Source: Paracoccus sp. Z118 (lineage in GTDB: Bacteria; Pseudomonadota; Alphaproteobacteria; Rhodobacterales; Rhodobacteraceae). From it: a DNA stretch of 64,000 nucleotides. The position numbers and the translations under genes were made by a program. The notes under the pieces are model-generated. The model was not told where the DNA came from. It did no database searches and was given only the letters and a program-made list of their open reading frames with translations. The DNA is taken from positions 186,001 to 250,000 of the forward strand of contig NZ_JAHQZU010000002.1 of assembly GCF_019061185.1 (NCBI RefSeq). The letters run 5' to 3'. Below, piece after piece: positions 7,811-16,433 of the stretch (position 1 is the first letter of the stretch; the number at the start of each line of letters is the position of its first letter).

Positions 7811-10150
7811 TCACCCCTCGATCTTGCCGAAATCCGCGATCAGACGCCCCGCCTCGCGGATGCGCGAAAGCAGGTTGAGCCGGTTGCGGCGCAGGATCTG
7901 ATTGTCGCTGTTGACCTGCACCGCCTCGAAGAAGGCGTCGATGGGGCCGCGCAGCGCGGCGATGGCCGTCATGGCGGCGGGGAAATCCTCGGCCCGCATG
8001 GCGCTCGCGATCTTCGGCTCGGCCGCGTCGAGGGCGGCGAAGAGGGCGCGCTCCTCGTCGGTGTCAGCGAATTTCGGGTCGGCGCCGAAGGAGTATTCGA
8101 CGCCGTCCTTTTCCTCGGCCTGCGCGAGGATGTTGGCGGCGCGTTTGAGGCCCTGCAGGAGGTTGGTGCCGTCCTCGGTTTTGAGCATGTCGTTCAGCGC
8201 GGTCGCGCGGCGGACGACAAGGGTGAGGTCGTCCGAGCCGGGCATCGCCAGCACCGCGTCGATCACGTCATGGCGGATGCCCTTCTCGCGGAGATGGACC
8301 TTGAGGCGGTCGTGGAGGAAGGCGAGGAGGCTATCGACTTGCTCGCCTCTCGGGCGGAATGGTTCGTCAGCATACGATGTAAACAGAGTAGGGGTGCGAA
8401 CGACGCCAGCTTGGCTGTACTGTACTATCGAACTTTCAACAGCGTAGTAGACATTCCCTTGGTCAGTTAGCTCGCTAATCTGTTCCCATCCGAACGGTTC
8501 ATAGATTGCATAGGTACCGCTCTCATCCTCATCAAACGAGACGTGCGCGGTACGTTCAAAGAACGTACCTTCATCATCATTGCAATATACATGACCAAGC
8601 CGCATTTGGCCCGACAGATTGTACATCAGGCCGTAGTATGCCGCGCTAGCTGTTTCTAGGAGCGGCAGCCGCACTTGATTTCCCAGCACCAGCCGGATCA
8701 CCCCCAACGCCGCCCTCCGCAGCGCGAAGGGGTCCTTGCTCCCGGTGGGCTTCTCATCAATCGCCCAGAACCCCGTCAGCGTGTCCAGCTTGTCGGCGAG
8801 CGCCACCGCCACCGGTACCGGCGCAGAAGGCACCTCGTCCGACGGCCCCAGCGGCGAATAATGGTCCCGCGCCGCGTCGGCCACCGCGTCCGGCAGCCCG
8901 GCGGCCTGCGCGTAATAGCGGCCCATCGTCCCCTGCAGCTCGGGGAACTCGCCCACCATTGCGGACCGCAGGTCCAGCTTCGCCACCCGCGCGGCCTGCT
9001 CGGCCTGATCTGCATCAGCGCCCACGGCCGGCGCGATCTCGCTGGCGAGCGCGGCGATCCGCTCCACCCGGTCGGCCTGTGATCCGAGCCTGGCGTGGAA
9101 TGTCACGGATTTCAGCCCCTCGGCCCACTCGCCCATGCCCGCTTTCGCGACCCGCAGGTCGTTCTCCCAGAAGAACGCGGCGTCCGACAGCCGCGCGGCC
9201 AGCACGCGCTGGTTGCCCTTCAGGATCGTCGCCCCGTCGTCGGAGGTCTCGATGTTCGCCACCGTCACGAAGCCCTCGATCCGCCCCGTCGCCGGGTTGC
9301 GGGCGGACAGGAACTTCTGGTGCTCCTTCATCGAGGTCTGCAGCACCTCGGGCGGCAGGTCGAGGAAGCGGTCCTCGATCACGCCCATCAGCGGCACGGG
9401 CCATTCGACCAGCCCTGCGAGTTCCGCCATCAGCCCGTCGTCGGGCACGATCTCCCACCCGCGCGCGAAGGCGAGGTTCGCGGCCTCCTGCCGGATCGCG
9501 GCTTCGCGCTCGGCGGGGTCGAGCATGACGCGCGCCCGACGCAGTTTAGCGGCGTAGTCGTCGAAGCCCGTCACCCGGAACGCGTCGGGCGCCATGAAGC
9601 GGTGGCCGCGCGTCGTGTCGCCGGCCGCGATGCCGTCCACGCTCAACGGCACGATCTGCGCGCCCGCCTCGTCCGACAGGATCGCAAGGATGGAATGCAG
9701 CGGGCGCACCCAGCGCAAAGACCCCGAGCCCCAGCGCATCGACTTGGGCCAGGGGAAGTCGCGGATCGTCGCCTCAAGCACTTCGGCCACGATCTCCGCC
9801 GCCTCGCGGCCCGGCTTCTCGATCACGGCGAAGTAGACCTCGCCCTTCTTCTCGGCGCGGCGTTCCAGCTGCTCCAGCGTCAGGCCGGTGGAGCGCAGGA
9901 AGCCCTCGACCGCCTTCTCGGGCGCGTCCGTGCGCGGCCCCTTGCGCTCCTCGCGCACGGGCTTCGATTCCGCCGTCAGCCCCTCGACCGCCAGCGTCAG
10001 CCGGCGCGGGGTCGAAAAGGCCCCTGCCGAGGCGTAGGTCAGCCCCGCCTCGACCAGACCGTCCGTCACCAGCCGCTTCAGGTCCTCGCGGGCGCGGGGC
10101 TGCATGCGGGCGGGGATCTCCTCGGAGAACAGTTCGATGAGAAGGTCCAT
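7811..10150 (-). CDS. glyS: Glycyl-tRNA synthetase beta subunit, with in-frame insert
   Basis: A 779-residue beta subunit of the heterotetrameric bacterial glycyl-tRNA synthetase, which binds tRNA-Gly and is needed to charge it with glycine. The N-terminus ([17 protein letters not shown]) and the end (VNSDNQILRRNRLNLLSRIR) match the family. Usual length is about 690-700. The excess is a roughly 106-residue stretch (residues about 499-604, bases 8339-8656) of clearly lower GC and different amino-acid use, inserted between RLPLL and LLAFLHDRLKVHL. The frame stays open, so the gene is probably functional. Its start overlaps the DUF6446 stop as TGATG. Confidence 0.95.
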   Translation of the reverse strand: MDLLIELFSEEIPARMQPRAREDLKRLVTDGLVEAGLTYASAGAFSTPRRLTLAVEGLTAESKPVREERKGPRTDAPEKAVEGFLRSTGLTLEQLERRAEKKGEVYFAVIEKPGREAAEIVAEVLEATIRDFPWPKSMRWGSGSLRWVRPLHSILAILSDEAGAQIVPLSVDGIAAGDTTRGHRFMAPDAFRVTGFDDYAAKLRRARVMLDPAEREAAIRQEAANLAFARGWEIVPDDGLMAELAGLVEWPVPLMGVIEDRFLDLPPEVLQTSMKEHQKFLSARNPATGRIEGFVTVANIETSDDGATILKGNQRVLAARLSDAAFFWENDLRVAKAGMGEWAEGLKSVTFHARLGSQADRVERIAALASEIAPAVGADADQAEQAARVAKLDLRSAMVGEFPELQGTMGRYYAQAAGLPDAVADAARDHYSPLGPSDEVPSAPVPVAVALADKLDTLTGFWAIDEKPTGSKDPFALRRAALGVIRLVLGNQVRLPLLETASAAYYGLMYNLSGQMRLGHVYCNDDEGTFFERTAHVSFDEDESGTYAIYEPFGWEQISELTDQGNVYYAVESSIVQYSQAGVVRTPTLFTSYADEPFRPRGEQVDSLLAFLHDRLKVHLREKGIRHDVIDAVLAMPGSDDLTLVVRRATALNDMLKTEDGTNLLQGLKRAANILAQAEEKDGVEYSFGADPKFADTDEERALFAALDAAEPKIASAMRAEDFPAAMTAIAALRGPIDAFFEAVQVNSDNQILRRNRLNLLSRIREAGRLIADFGKIEG
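8339..8656 (-). other. Low-GC in-frame insert within glyS
   Basis: About 318 bases encode residues about 499-604 of GlyS. The block is Tyr, Ser, Thr and Glu rich (YYGLMYNLSGQ, YAIYEPFGWEQI, VYYAVESSIVQYS) and uses A/T-ending codons unlike the flanks. It contains a perfect 9-bp inverted repeat GGTACGTTC-AAA-GAACGTACC (8549-8569). Edges are approximate because they are set by loss of GlyS-like sequence. I recognise no domain in it. Confidence 0.7.
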
Positions 10151-10632
10151 CAGTCCATCACTCCGCGTTCCGGGGTCTTGTCGTTGAACTGGTGCCAGCC
10201 GAAGGCGCGGCCGTCGGGATAGACGACGATCACCCGGTCCACGTCGGGGCGGACATCCGCCTGCCCCAGCACGGCGCGGGCAGCGCCGGATTCCAGATCC
10301 TCGGTCAGCCCGCGGGCCGAATAGCAGCGGAACCAGCGCGGGCCGTTGAGCGGCGTCGCGCCCGTGTAAGGCGCGGCGTCCGCGATCTCGGCGGGATCGA
10401 GCGTGAAGCAGCCGCGCCAGCGGATCGGCGAGGAGCTGGCGTCGATAGCGCGGAAGCCCTCGACCTCCACCGAACGGGCCCTGCCGTCCGGCAGCGTCAC
10501 GGTGATCTCGTTCGGGCCGGTGATCTCGTCGAATTCCTCGTAGAAGCCGTAGACCTGCAGGTAATACATCGCGAGCCCCGCCAGCAGAGCCGTCAGCACC
10601 AGCATCGAGACCATGATCTTGCCGGTGGTCAT
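10150..10632 (-). CDS. DUF6446 family protein, single-pass membrane
   Basis: A 160-residue protein with an N-terminal membrane segment ([21 protein letters not shown]) and a periplasmic domain containing RWRGCFTL and [13 protein letters not shown]. It matches the conserved Rhodobacteraceae gene found between glyQ and glyS, now called DUF6446; function unknown. Start and stop overlap both neighbours (ATGA with glyQ, TGATG with glyS), so the three are translationally coupled. Its constant position suggests a conserved locus rather than a proven role in aminoacylation. The two conserved Cys could pair in the periplasm (inference). Confidence 0.85.
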   Translation of the reverse strand: MTTGKIMVSMLVLTALLAGLAMYYLQVYGFYEEFDEITGPNEITVTLPDGRARSVEVEGFRAIDASSSPIRWRGCFTLDPAEIADAAPYTGATPLNGPRWFRCYSARGLTEDLESGAARAVLGQADVRPDVDRVIVVYPDGRAFGWHQFNDKTPERGVMD

Positions 10633-11591
10633 GCCTCTGCCCCCGCGTTCCGGCCCGTCGCGGCCTCGGTCGTCACGAACAGGTCGGCGCAGGCCTTCGC
10701 CAGCGCCCGGACCCGGCCGATATAGGCCTGCCGCTCGGTGACGGAGATGACGCCGCGCGCGTCCAGCAGGTTGAAGATGTGGCTGGCCTTGATCGCCTGA
10801 TCGTAAGCCGGATGCGCCATCGGGATATGCCGCCCGGCGCTGTCCTCGGCAGGGGCGTTCAGGATGCGGGCGCATTCCGCCTCGGCATCCCTGAAGTGCT
10901 GGAGCAGCATGTCGGTATCCGCCACCTCGAAGTTCCAGCGGGAATATTCGCGTTCGGTCTGGCGGAAGACGTCGCCATAGGTCAGCGGGATGGCGGCGTC
11001 GGGGGCGTTGAAGGGCATGTCCATGACGTGTTCCACGCCCAGCACATACATCGCCAGCCGCTCGAGCCCGTAGGTCAGCTCGCCCGAGACGGGGCGGCAG
11101 TCATGGCCGCCGACCTGCTGGAAATAGGTGAACTGGCTGACCTCCATCCCGTCGCACCAGACCTCCCAGCCGAGGCCCCAGGCGCCGAGCGTGGGGGATT
11201 CCCAGTCATCCTCGACGAAGCGGACATCGTGGATCAGCGGGTCCAGCCCGATCGCCTTGAGGCTGCCGAGGTAAAGCTCCTGCAGGTTCGGGGGCGAGGG
11301 TTTGATGATGACCTGATATTGATAATAGTGCTGAAGCCGGTTCGGGTTCTCGCCGTAGCGGCCATCCGTGGGGCGGCGCGAGGGCTGGACATAGGCCGCC
11401 GCCCAGGGCCGTGTGCCCAGCGAACGCAGCGTCGTGGCCGGGTGGAAGGTGCCCGCGCCGACTTCCATGTCGTAAGGTTGCAGGATCGCGCAGCCGGTCG
11501 CCGCCCAGTAGGATTGCAGGCGCAGGATCACGTCCTGAAAGCAGCGCGGGCGATCGACCTGCGGCACGGGCTGAGGCTGGGGGCTGGTCAT
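10629..11591 (-). CDS. glyQ: Glycyl-tRNA synthetase alpha subunit
   Basis: A 320-residue class II synthetase catalytic subunit that forms glycyl-adenylate and, with GlyS, charges tRNA-Gly. Family sequence starts at [19 protein letters not shown] and includes the near-invariant [33 protein letters not shown] and [10 protein letters not shown] chose the ATG at 11591, as the upstream extension to 11684 has no homology. A short Pro/Gln-rich lead precedes the conserved domain, normal in this family. First gene of glyQ-DUF6446-glyS; the stop overlaps the next start as ATGA. Confidence 0.96.
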   Translation of the reverse strand: MTSPQPQPVPQVDRPRCFQDVILRLQSYWAATGCAILQPYDMEVGAGTFHPATTLRSLGTRPWAAAYVQPSRRPTDGRYGENPNRLQHYYQYQVIIKPSPPNLQELYLGSLKAIGLDPLIHDVRFVEDDWESPTLGAWGLGWEVWCDGMEVSQFTYFQQVGGHDCRPVSGELTYGLERLAMYVLGVEHVMDMPFNAPDAAIPLTYGDVFRQTEREYSRWNFEVADTDMLLQHFRDAEAECARILNAPAEDSAGRHIPMAHPAYDQAIKASHIFNLLDARGVISVTERQAYIGRVRALAKACADLFVTTEAATGRNAGAEA

Positions 11592-11703
11592 CCCGGCGTC
11601 CTTTTGCATAACTGGCGCGATGTCACGGGGCCTTCTATGGGGCTGACCGGACAGGGTCAATTGCGGCCGATGCGCGCGGATCAAAGGGGCGGCGGAGACG
11701 GGA

Positions 11704-13026
11704 ATGCAGAAAAACTTGCGCTACGGCAGCCTGATCGCCCTCGCGATGACGCTGGGGATGCCGCTTGCGGCGGTGGCCGAGCCGACCGTGATCCGGGTCG
11801 AGGCGCGGCGCAGCGCGACGGCGGACGAGGCGGCGGCGCGCTGGCGGGCCGAGTTTCCCGATGTCGTGACCTTCCCCCTGCCGGGCGACTGGGTGGCCAT
11901 CGGCCTCGGCCCGATGGAGCGCGAGGATGCGAACGCCCGCATGGCGGAGCTGAAGGCCGAGCGCCGGATTCCCGCCGACAGTTTCCTCGCCGCGCCGGGC
12001 GAGGCTGTGGCGCTGACCCCGGCGGATGCCGTGCCCGAGGTCGCTGCCGAACCTGCCGCCGAACTCCCCGCCCCGGCCCCGCCGCCGGGCCATTTCATCA
12101 ACATCCAGTCCTTCCCCACCCGCGCCGAAGCGGATGCGGCGCTGGCCGCGTGGCGCGAGACCTTCCCCGAAGCGGCGCTGATGGAGTTGCCCGGCGGCGC
12201 CTTCACCGTGACGCTGGGGCCGATGGAGGAAGCGACGGCCGCCGCATGGCTGACTGCCTTCAAGTCCGCCGGAACCGTGCCGCGCGACGCTTTCGTGACC
12301 ACGGCCGAGCCGCTCGGCTCGGTCGCCGTGCCGGGCAGCGCCCCCGATCTGCCGCCGCCCGGCGAGGCGCAGATGCCGCCGCTGGATCAGGTGCAGCGCG
12401 CGCTCCGCTGGGCCGGGCTCTATGACGGCGCCATCGACGGCAAGGATGGCCCGATGACGCGCGAGGCGATCGAGGCGCAGGTCGTGCAGGGTCGGCTCGC
12501 CCCCGACGCGCCCACCGCCATGTCGCGGCTGATCGAGCAGCGCGAGGCGTGGCGGGCCGAGATGGGCCTGTCGGAACTGCGCGACGATCACACCGGCCTT
12601 TCCGCCATCGCGCCGATGGATCGGCTGGAATTCGACCGCACCCAGCGCGCGCTGTCGATCTATCGCCCCACGGGCGATTCGGGCGCGGCGCTGATCCTGT
12701 TCTCGCAGCCCGGCGGCCAGCAGGAAATGCTGGACCTCGCCGGTCTCGTCACCGCGCTCGGCTGGGTGCCGAAGCCGGACCGGCAGGTGAGCGACGGCCG
12801 GATCACGCTCAAGGGACAGGACGCGACCCATATCGGATACGCCGAGGGCCGCGTCGCCGATGGCCGGGCCGAAGGTTTCGTGCTGATCTGGCCGCTCGAG
12901 GATGCCCGGAACCAGCCCCGTATCGCCGCCGAAATCTCGGACAGCCTGACCCGCTTCGCTCCCGCAGAGACGGACGAGGCGGCGGAGCAGACGGTGCCGG
13001 ACGTGACGCTGCCAGCGGGGAACTGA
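11704..13026 (+). CDS. Exported SPOR-like / peptidoglycan-binding protein
   Basis: A 440-residue protein with a signal peptide (about residues 1-25, ending AVAEP). It has two related SPOR-like repeats: residues about 27-95 ([25 protein letters not shown]) and about 128-195 ([24 protein letters not shown]). A Pro/Ala linker separates them. A PG_binding_1-type segment follows ([19 protein letters not shown], about 230-265), then a C-terminal domain of about 150 residues without a recognised fold. It probably binds cell-wall glycan in the periplasm. Related Rhodobacterales proteins can carry a trypsin-like protease, but I see no His-Asp-Ser triad here. It diverges from glyQ. Confidence 0.7.
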   Translation: MQKNLRYGSLIALAMTLGMPLAAVAEPTVIRVEARRSATADEAAARWRAEFPDVVTFPLPGDWVAIGLGPMEREDANARMAELKAERRIPADSFLAAPGEAVALTPADAVPEVAAEPAAELPAPAPPPGHFINIQSFPTRAEADAALAAWRETFPEAALMELPGGAFTVTLGPMEEATAAAWLTAFKSAGTVPRDAFVTTAEPLGSVAVPGSAPDLPPPGEAQMPPLDQVQRALRWAGLYDGAIDGKDGPMTREAIEAQVVQGRLAPDAPTAMSRLIEQREAWRAEMGLSELRDDHTGLSAIAPMDRLEFDRTQRALSIYRPTGDSGAALILFSQPGGQQEMLDLAGLVTALGWVPKPDRQVSDGRITLKGQDATHIGYAEGRVADGRAEGFVLIWPLEDARNQPRIAAEISDSLTRFAPAETDEAAEQTVPDVTLPAGN

Positions 13027-13042
13027 CCCCCGGACGGCCGCG

Positions 13043-14491
13043 CTACTGCCGCCAGAAGCGCGGCAGGAACAGCACATAGACGGCCAGCAGCTCCAGCCGC
13101 CCGACATACATCCCCGCGATCATCAGCCATTTCGCCGTGGCGGGGAAGTCCGCGACCGAGCCGTTGGCCGTCACCTCCGGCCCCCATGCCGGTCCCACGT
13201 TGGCGATGGAGGTCCAGGCCGCGGTCAGCGCCGTGCGCGGGTGCAGCCCGGTCAGCGCCAGCGCCACGATCAGCACCCCGAAGCTGAGGATGAACAGCGT
13301 GAAGAACGCCATGACCGAGCCGACCACCTCGGCGCTCAGCCGCCGCCCCTGCAACCGGGGATACGCGACCCGGTGCGGCGACTGCATCCGCAGGATCTGC
13401 GCCTCGACCGCGCGCAGCAGCACCTGATAGCGGAAGATCTTGATCGAGCAGGCGGTCGAGCCGGTGCAGCCGCCGATCAGCCCTCCGACGATCAGCAGCG
13501 CCAGCGGCAGGGGGCCCCACTGGGTCACGTCCGTTGAAAAAAACCCGGTGCCCGACACGGTGGTCACGACGTTGAAGGTCGTCTCGCGCAGGATATGGCC
13601 CAGGTCCGTATGCCCCATGACCAGCACCCGATAGGCCGCGATCAGCAGGATGATCGTCCCCAGCACCCGCAGATAGGCGCGGATCTGGCTGTCGCGCCAC
13701 AGGGGCCGCACCTCGCCATATCCCGCCTGCACCAGCCGCACGAAGGGGATCGTGGCCAGGATCATGAACAGCGACGAGGCCAGTTCCGGCGGGCCGATGA
13801 ACGCGCCGAAGCTGGCGTCGTAGTTCGAGAAGCCCCCCGAGGAGGTGGTGGTCATCGCGTGGAAGATGGCGTCGAAGCCGGACATCCCCAGCGCGGCATA
13901 GGTCACGGCGCAGGCGATGGTGATCATCACGTAGACGCGGGTGACGTCCGCCGCGATCTGCCCGGCCCGCGGGCTGATCTTGCCCATCGTGTCGAATCCT
14001 TCCGAGCGGAAGAACTGCATCCCGCCGATCCGCATCGCCGGCAGGAAGATCAGCGCCACGACCACGATCCCCAGCCCGCCCGAGAATTGCAGCATCCCCC
14101 GCCACAGATGCGTGCCCAGCGGCAGCCCGTCGAGCGCGGGGAACGCCGTCGCGCCGGTCGTGGTCATGCCCGACATCGCCTCGAACACGGCGTCGGTGAA
14201 GCTCGCATCGGGCTCGCCCAGCATGAAGGGCAGCGCCCCGACCAGCGGCAGCACCAGCCACACGCCCGAGGTCAGCAGGAACGCCTGCTCCAGCATCAGC
14301 TCGCCCCCGCGCCCGGCGGTGGCGATGGCGACCAGCCCGCCGAGGATCGCGCAGATCAGCCCGGTTTCGGCAAAGACCATCCAGTGCGGATCGCCCGCCC
14401 ACCAGTCCACCAGCGCGGGCGCGGCCATCATCGCGCCGAAGACGGCGGTCAGGCGGCCGATGGCGTTGGCGACGGGGCGGATGTCGATCAT
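13043..14491 (-). CDS. trkH: TrkH family potassium uptake protein
   Basis: A 482-residue inner-membrane K+ channel subunit that works with TrkA. Four pore-loop repeats each supply a selectivity Gly: MTTTGATAF, TTSSGGFSNYD, TTVSGTGFFS and ANVGPAWGP. GGCTGSTACSIKIFRY in the third repeat is typical of TrkH. The start at 14491 (MIDIRPVANAIGRL) fits the family; a longer form would add ten Arg/Gly residues. No trkA is adjacent. The gene converges with the SPOR-like gene, with only 16 bases between stops. Confidence 0.93.
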   Translation of the reverse strand: MIDIRPVANAIGRLTAVFGAMMAAPALVDWWAGDPHWMVFAETGLICAILGGLVAIATAGRGGELMLEQAFLLTSGVWLVLPLVGALPFMLGEPDASFTDAVFEAMSGMTTTGATAFPALDGLPLGTHLWRGMLQFSGGLGIVVVALIFLPAMRIGGMQFFRSEGFDTMGKISPRAGQIAADVTRVYVMITIACAVTYAALGMSGFDAIFHAMTTTSSGGFSNYDASFGAFIGPPELASSLFMILATIPFVRLVQAGYGEVRPLWRDSQIRAYLRVLGTIILLIAAYRVLVMGHTDLGHILRETTFNVVTTVSGTGFFSTDVTQWGPLPLALLIVGGLIGGCTGSTACSIKIFRYQVLLRAVEAQILRMQSPHRVAYPRLQGRRLSAEVVGSVMAFFTLFILSFGVLIVALALTGLHPRTALTAAWTSIANVGPAWGPEVTANGSVADFPATAKWLMIAGMYVGRLELLAVYVLFLPRFWRQ

Positions 14492-14611
14492 GCCGCCTGA
14501 CTGCCCCCGCCTTCCGCGCAAATCAAGCGCGTCGCGCAGGCGCGCGCACGATGGCGTTCAGGCGATGCCGCGCTTGCGCCATGCCCCGCGCGGCCCTATA
14601 CGGAATCCGTC

Positions 14612-14685
14612 GCGGGTGTAGCTCAATGGTAGAGCAGCAGCCTTCCAAGCTGAATACGTGGGTTCGATTCCCATCACCCGCTCCA
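14612..14685 (+). tRNA. tRNA-Gly (anticodon UCC)
   Basis: A complete cloverleaf of 74 bases including an encoded CCA. The acceptor stem is GCGGGTG/CACCCGC, the D-arm GCTC-AATGGTA-GAGC, the T-arm GTGGG-TTCGATT-CCCAT. The anticodon loop CTTCCAA puts TCC at positions 34-36, reading GGA (and GGG) codons. The only weak pair is 27-43 at the top of the anticodon stem. It lies a few kb from the glycyl-tRNA synthetase genes, probably by chance. Confidence 0.97.
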
Positions 14686-14867
14686 TCTTTCATTCACTCG
14701 TCCAAGGTTCCGGCAGCTGCCCGTTGCGGGCGCGTGGCCCCGCCGAACGGCAAGCGGCCCGTGCTGGAACTTCTCCAATGACGCGAGCTGAAGTCCGGTG
14801 ACGGTGCTTTTCTGCAAAACCATCCGCCTGATACTTGTTTATGAACAATCCGGGAAATGGTTAACAA

Positions 14868-14892
14868 CAGGTTGCGCAAGCATAACAACCTG
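14868..14892. promoter_or_regulatory. Inverted repeat CAGGTTG-N11-CAACCTG, possible operator
   Basis: A perfect 7-bp dyad with an 11-base spacer, just upstream of an AT-rich stretch in the long leader of the Hint gene. The spacing of about one and a half helical turns centre to centre would suit a dimeric DNA-binding protein. No regulator is encoded nearby. Confidence 0.3.
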
Positions 14893-14971
14893 AAGTAGAT
14901 AATTTTTGCTTGGCATCGACAAGCGAACCCTTCGAACCGCCTGCTCGCAGGCATTCTGTCAGGATGTTCAC

Positions 14972-15031
14972 ATGCTGAAGTCGCGTTCTTCCGTTCGTCG
15001 CCTCGTCGGCAACGATCGCTCGGGCTCCTGA
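14972..15031 (+). CDS. Possible 19-residue leader peptide or gene remnant
   Basis: ATG to TGA encodes MLKSRSSVRRLVGNDRSGS, strongly basic. AGGA (14961-14964) lies 7 bases upstream, a plausible ribosome site. The start resembles the first residues of Flp/TadE-type pilins, which begin with a short basic leader and a Gly, but no hydrophobic helix follows before the stop. It may be a truncated remnant, a leader peptide, or chance. Confidence 0.2.
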   Translation: MLKSRSSVRRLVGNDRSGS

Positions 15032-15094
15032 TCATCAAGCACAACCTCACGGCCGGCAAACGCCGGCCGATCCCGATCTTGCCAGGAGCAACAC

Positions 15095-16288
15095 ATGCCC
15101 TACTACACCCAACTCCCCGCCAGCTTTGCAACGGTGAACGCCGATACCGGCCTGATCGAGCTCGGCGACACGGGGCTTCTGAACCAACTCAGCGGCTCGG
15201 AGTCATTCGCCCGATATGACGTCGCAGCGCCGACGGTGACCACCGTCTCGCCGGGAGACGACATGGCGCTGACCGATGAAGACGGGACAGCTGCGGTGAG
15301 CGGCACCTATGTCGGATCGGCAACGCTGGCGACCGCAGGTACGAACGTCAACGTTCTTCTCGTCGCCAATCTGAACGTACAGCTCAACCCGGTTGAGGGA
15401 CATATCCTCCAGACCGACGACGGAACATTGTATTTCGTCTCCGAGGACAACCCCACCGGAAACAACCTCGGGGTCACCATCACGGGGTCGATTCTCGGGG
15501 CGGAACTTTCGCCCCCCATCAATGTTCCAATTTCAGAGCTTGGCGAGGTGCCCTTGCTCGGACCGGCTCTCGCGTCGGTCTCCCAAGCGGCGAACAATCT
15601 CCTCAACACGGCCGTCGTCACCGTCGACCACGATCCCACTGCCACGATGGCACTGGAAGCCGACGAGGTGCTTGCGTGTTTCGCCGCCGGCACCCTGATC
15701 CTCACCCAAGACGGCGAGGTGCAGGTGGAATCGCTCTCGGTCGGCCACCTCGTCCTCACCCGCGATCACGGCCCGCGTCCGGTCCGCTGGATCGGCTCCA
15801 CGGTCGTGACGGCCGCCGCGCTTGCCCGCAACCCGAAGCTGCGCCCGATTCGCATCCGCGCCGGGGCGCTGGGGGCGGGCACGCCGGCCTCGGACCTCGT
15901 CGTCTCGCCGCAGCACCGCATTCTCGTGCGCTCGAAAGTCGCGCAAAGGATGTTCGGCACCGACGAGATCCTCGTTGCGGCCAGGCAGTTGCTGCTGCTC
16001 GACGGGATCGACATCGCCCATGATCTCGAGTCGGTGGAGTATTTCCACATCCTCTTCGACCGGCACGAGGTGGTGATCTCGAACGGGGCCGAGACGGAAT
16101 CGCTCTATACCGGGCCAGAGGCCATGAAGGGGGTCGGCAAGGCGGCGCATGAGGAAATCTTCGCGCTGTTCCCCGAACTGAAGGAGCGCGACTACGCGCC
16201 GGTGCCGGCCCGCCTGCTCGCCTCGGGGCGGATGGGGCGCAGGCTGGCGTCGCGGCACGGCCAGAACGGCAAGCCGCTGGTCAACTAG
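15095..16288 (+). CDS. Hint (Hedgehog/intein-type) domain protein
   Basis: A 397-residue protein. Residues 1-190 are Thr/Val/Asn-rich with no recognised domain. Residues about 195-335 form a Hint domain starting at Cys195 (LACFAAGTLILT) and including VLTRDHGPRPVRWIG, VSPQHRILVRS and YFHILFDRHEVVISNG. Hint domains of inteins and Hedgehog cleave their own backbone at the Cys; the Rhodobacteraceae versions are abundant, probably secreted, with role unproven. GCCAGGAGCAACAC precedes the ATG. The 5' half has lower GC than its neighbours. A strong terminator follows at 16312. Confidence 0.85.
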   Translation: MPYYTQLPASFATVNADTGLIELGDTGLLNQLSGSESFARYDVAAPTVTTVSPGDDMALTDEDGTAAVSGTYVGSATLATAGTNVNVLLVANLNVQLNPVEGHILQTDDGTLYFVSEDNPTGNNLGVTITGSILGAELSPPINVPISELGEVPLLGPALASVSQAANNLLNTAVVTVDHDPTATMALEADEVLACFAAGTLILTQDGEVQVESLSVGHLVLTRDHGPRPVRWIGSTVVTAAALARNPKLRPIRIRAGALGAGTPASDLVVSPQHRILVRSKVAQRMFGTDEILVAARQLLLLDGIDIAHDLESVEYFHILFDRHEVVISNGAETESLYTGPEAMKGVGKAAHEEIFALFPELKERDYAPVPARLLASGRMGRRLASRHGQNGKPLVN

Positions 16289-16311
16289 GCCAGCGCGGAG
16301 AACGACGACAT

Positions 16312-16329
16312 GGGGCCCTGCGGGGCCCC
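16312..16329 (+). terminator. Intrinsic terminator after Hint gene
   Basis: The 7-bp stem GGGGCCC/GGGCCCC with loop TGCG is followed by GTTTCATTT. It lies 24 bases past the Hint stop and about 100 bases before the adenine deaminase start. Confidence 0.7.
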
Positions 16330-16433
16330 GTTTCATTTGCGGGACGCACCGGATATGGCGGCTCTGGTCATCCCCGGCGAAACGCGGCACGAAGAAGCTC
16401 CGCCCCGAAGGCAAGCAAAGAAGGAACCGGAAC

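Larger units (their letters stand above)
14686..15094. other. AT-richer noncoding region upstream of Hint gene
   Basis: About 410 bases with no clear long gene and visibly lower GC around 14815-14915. It contains the near-palindrome TTGTTTATGAACAA (14835-14848), a 7-bp inverted repeat at 14868-14892, and an A/T-rich block (AGATAATTTTTGC, about 14897-14909) that could hold the promoter of the Hint gene. A 19-codon open frame sits at 14972-15031. Confidence 0.5.

Noticed and set aside
8549-8569. Terminator inside glyS
   Set aside because: The 9-bp hairpin has no T-run on the coding strand and lies inside an open frame.
14612-14685. Functional link between tRNA-Gly(UCC) and nearby glyQS
   Set aside because: Separate strands with other genes between, and no shared regulatory element seen; closeness alone is weak.
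15095-16288. Intein inserted in a host gene
   Set aside because: The Hint domain is not followed by a host extein with conserved sequence, and this architecture is common for stand-alone Rhodobacteraceae Hint proteins.
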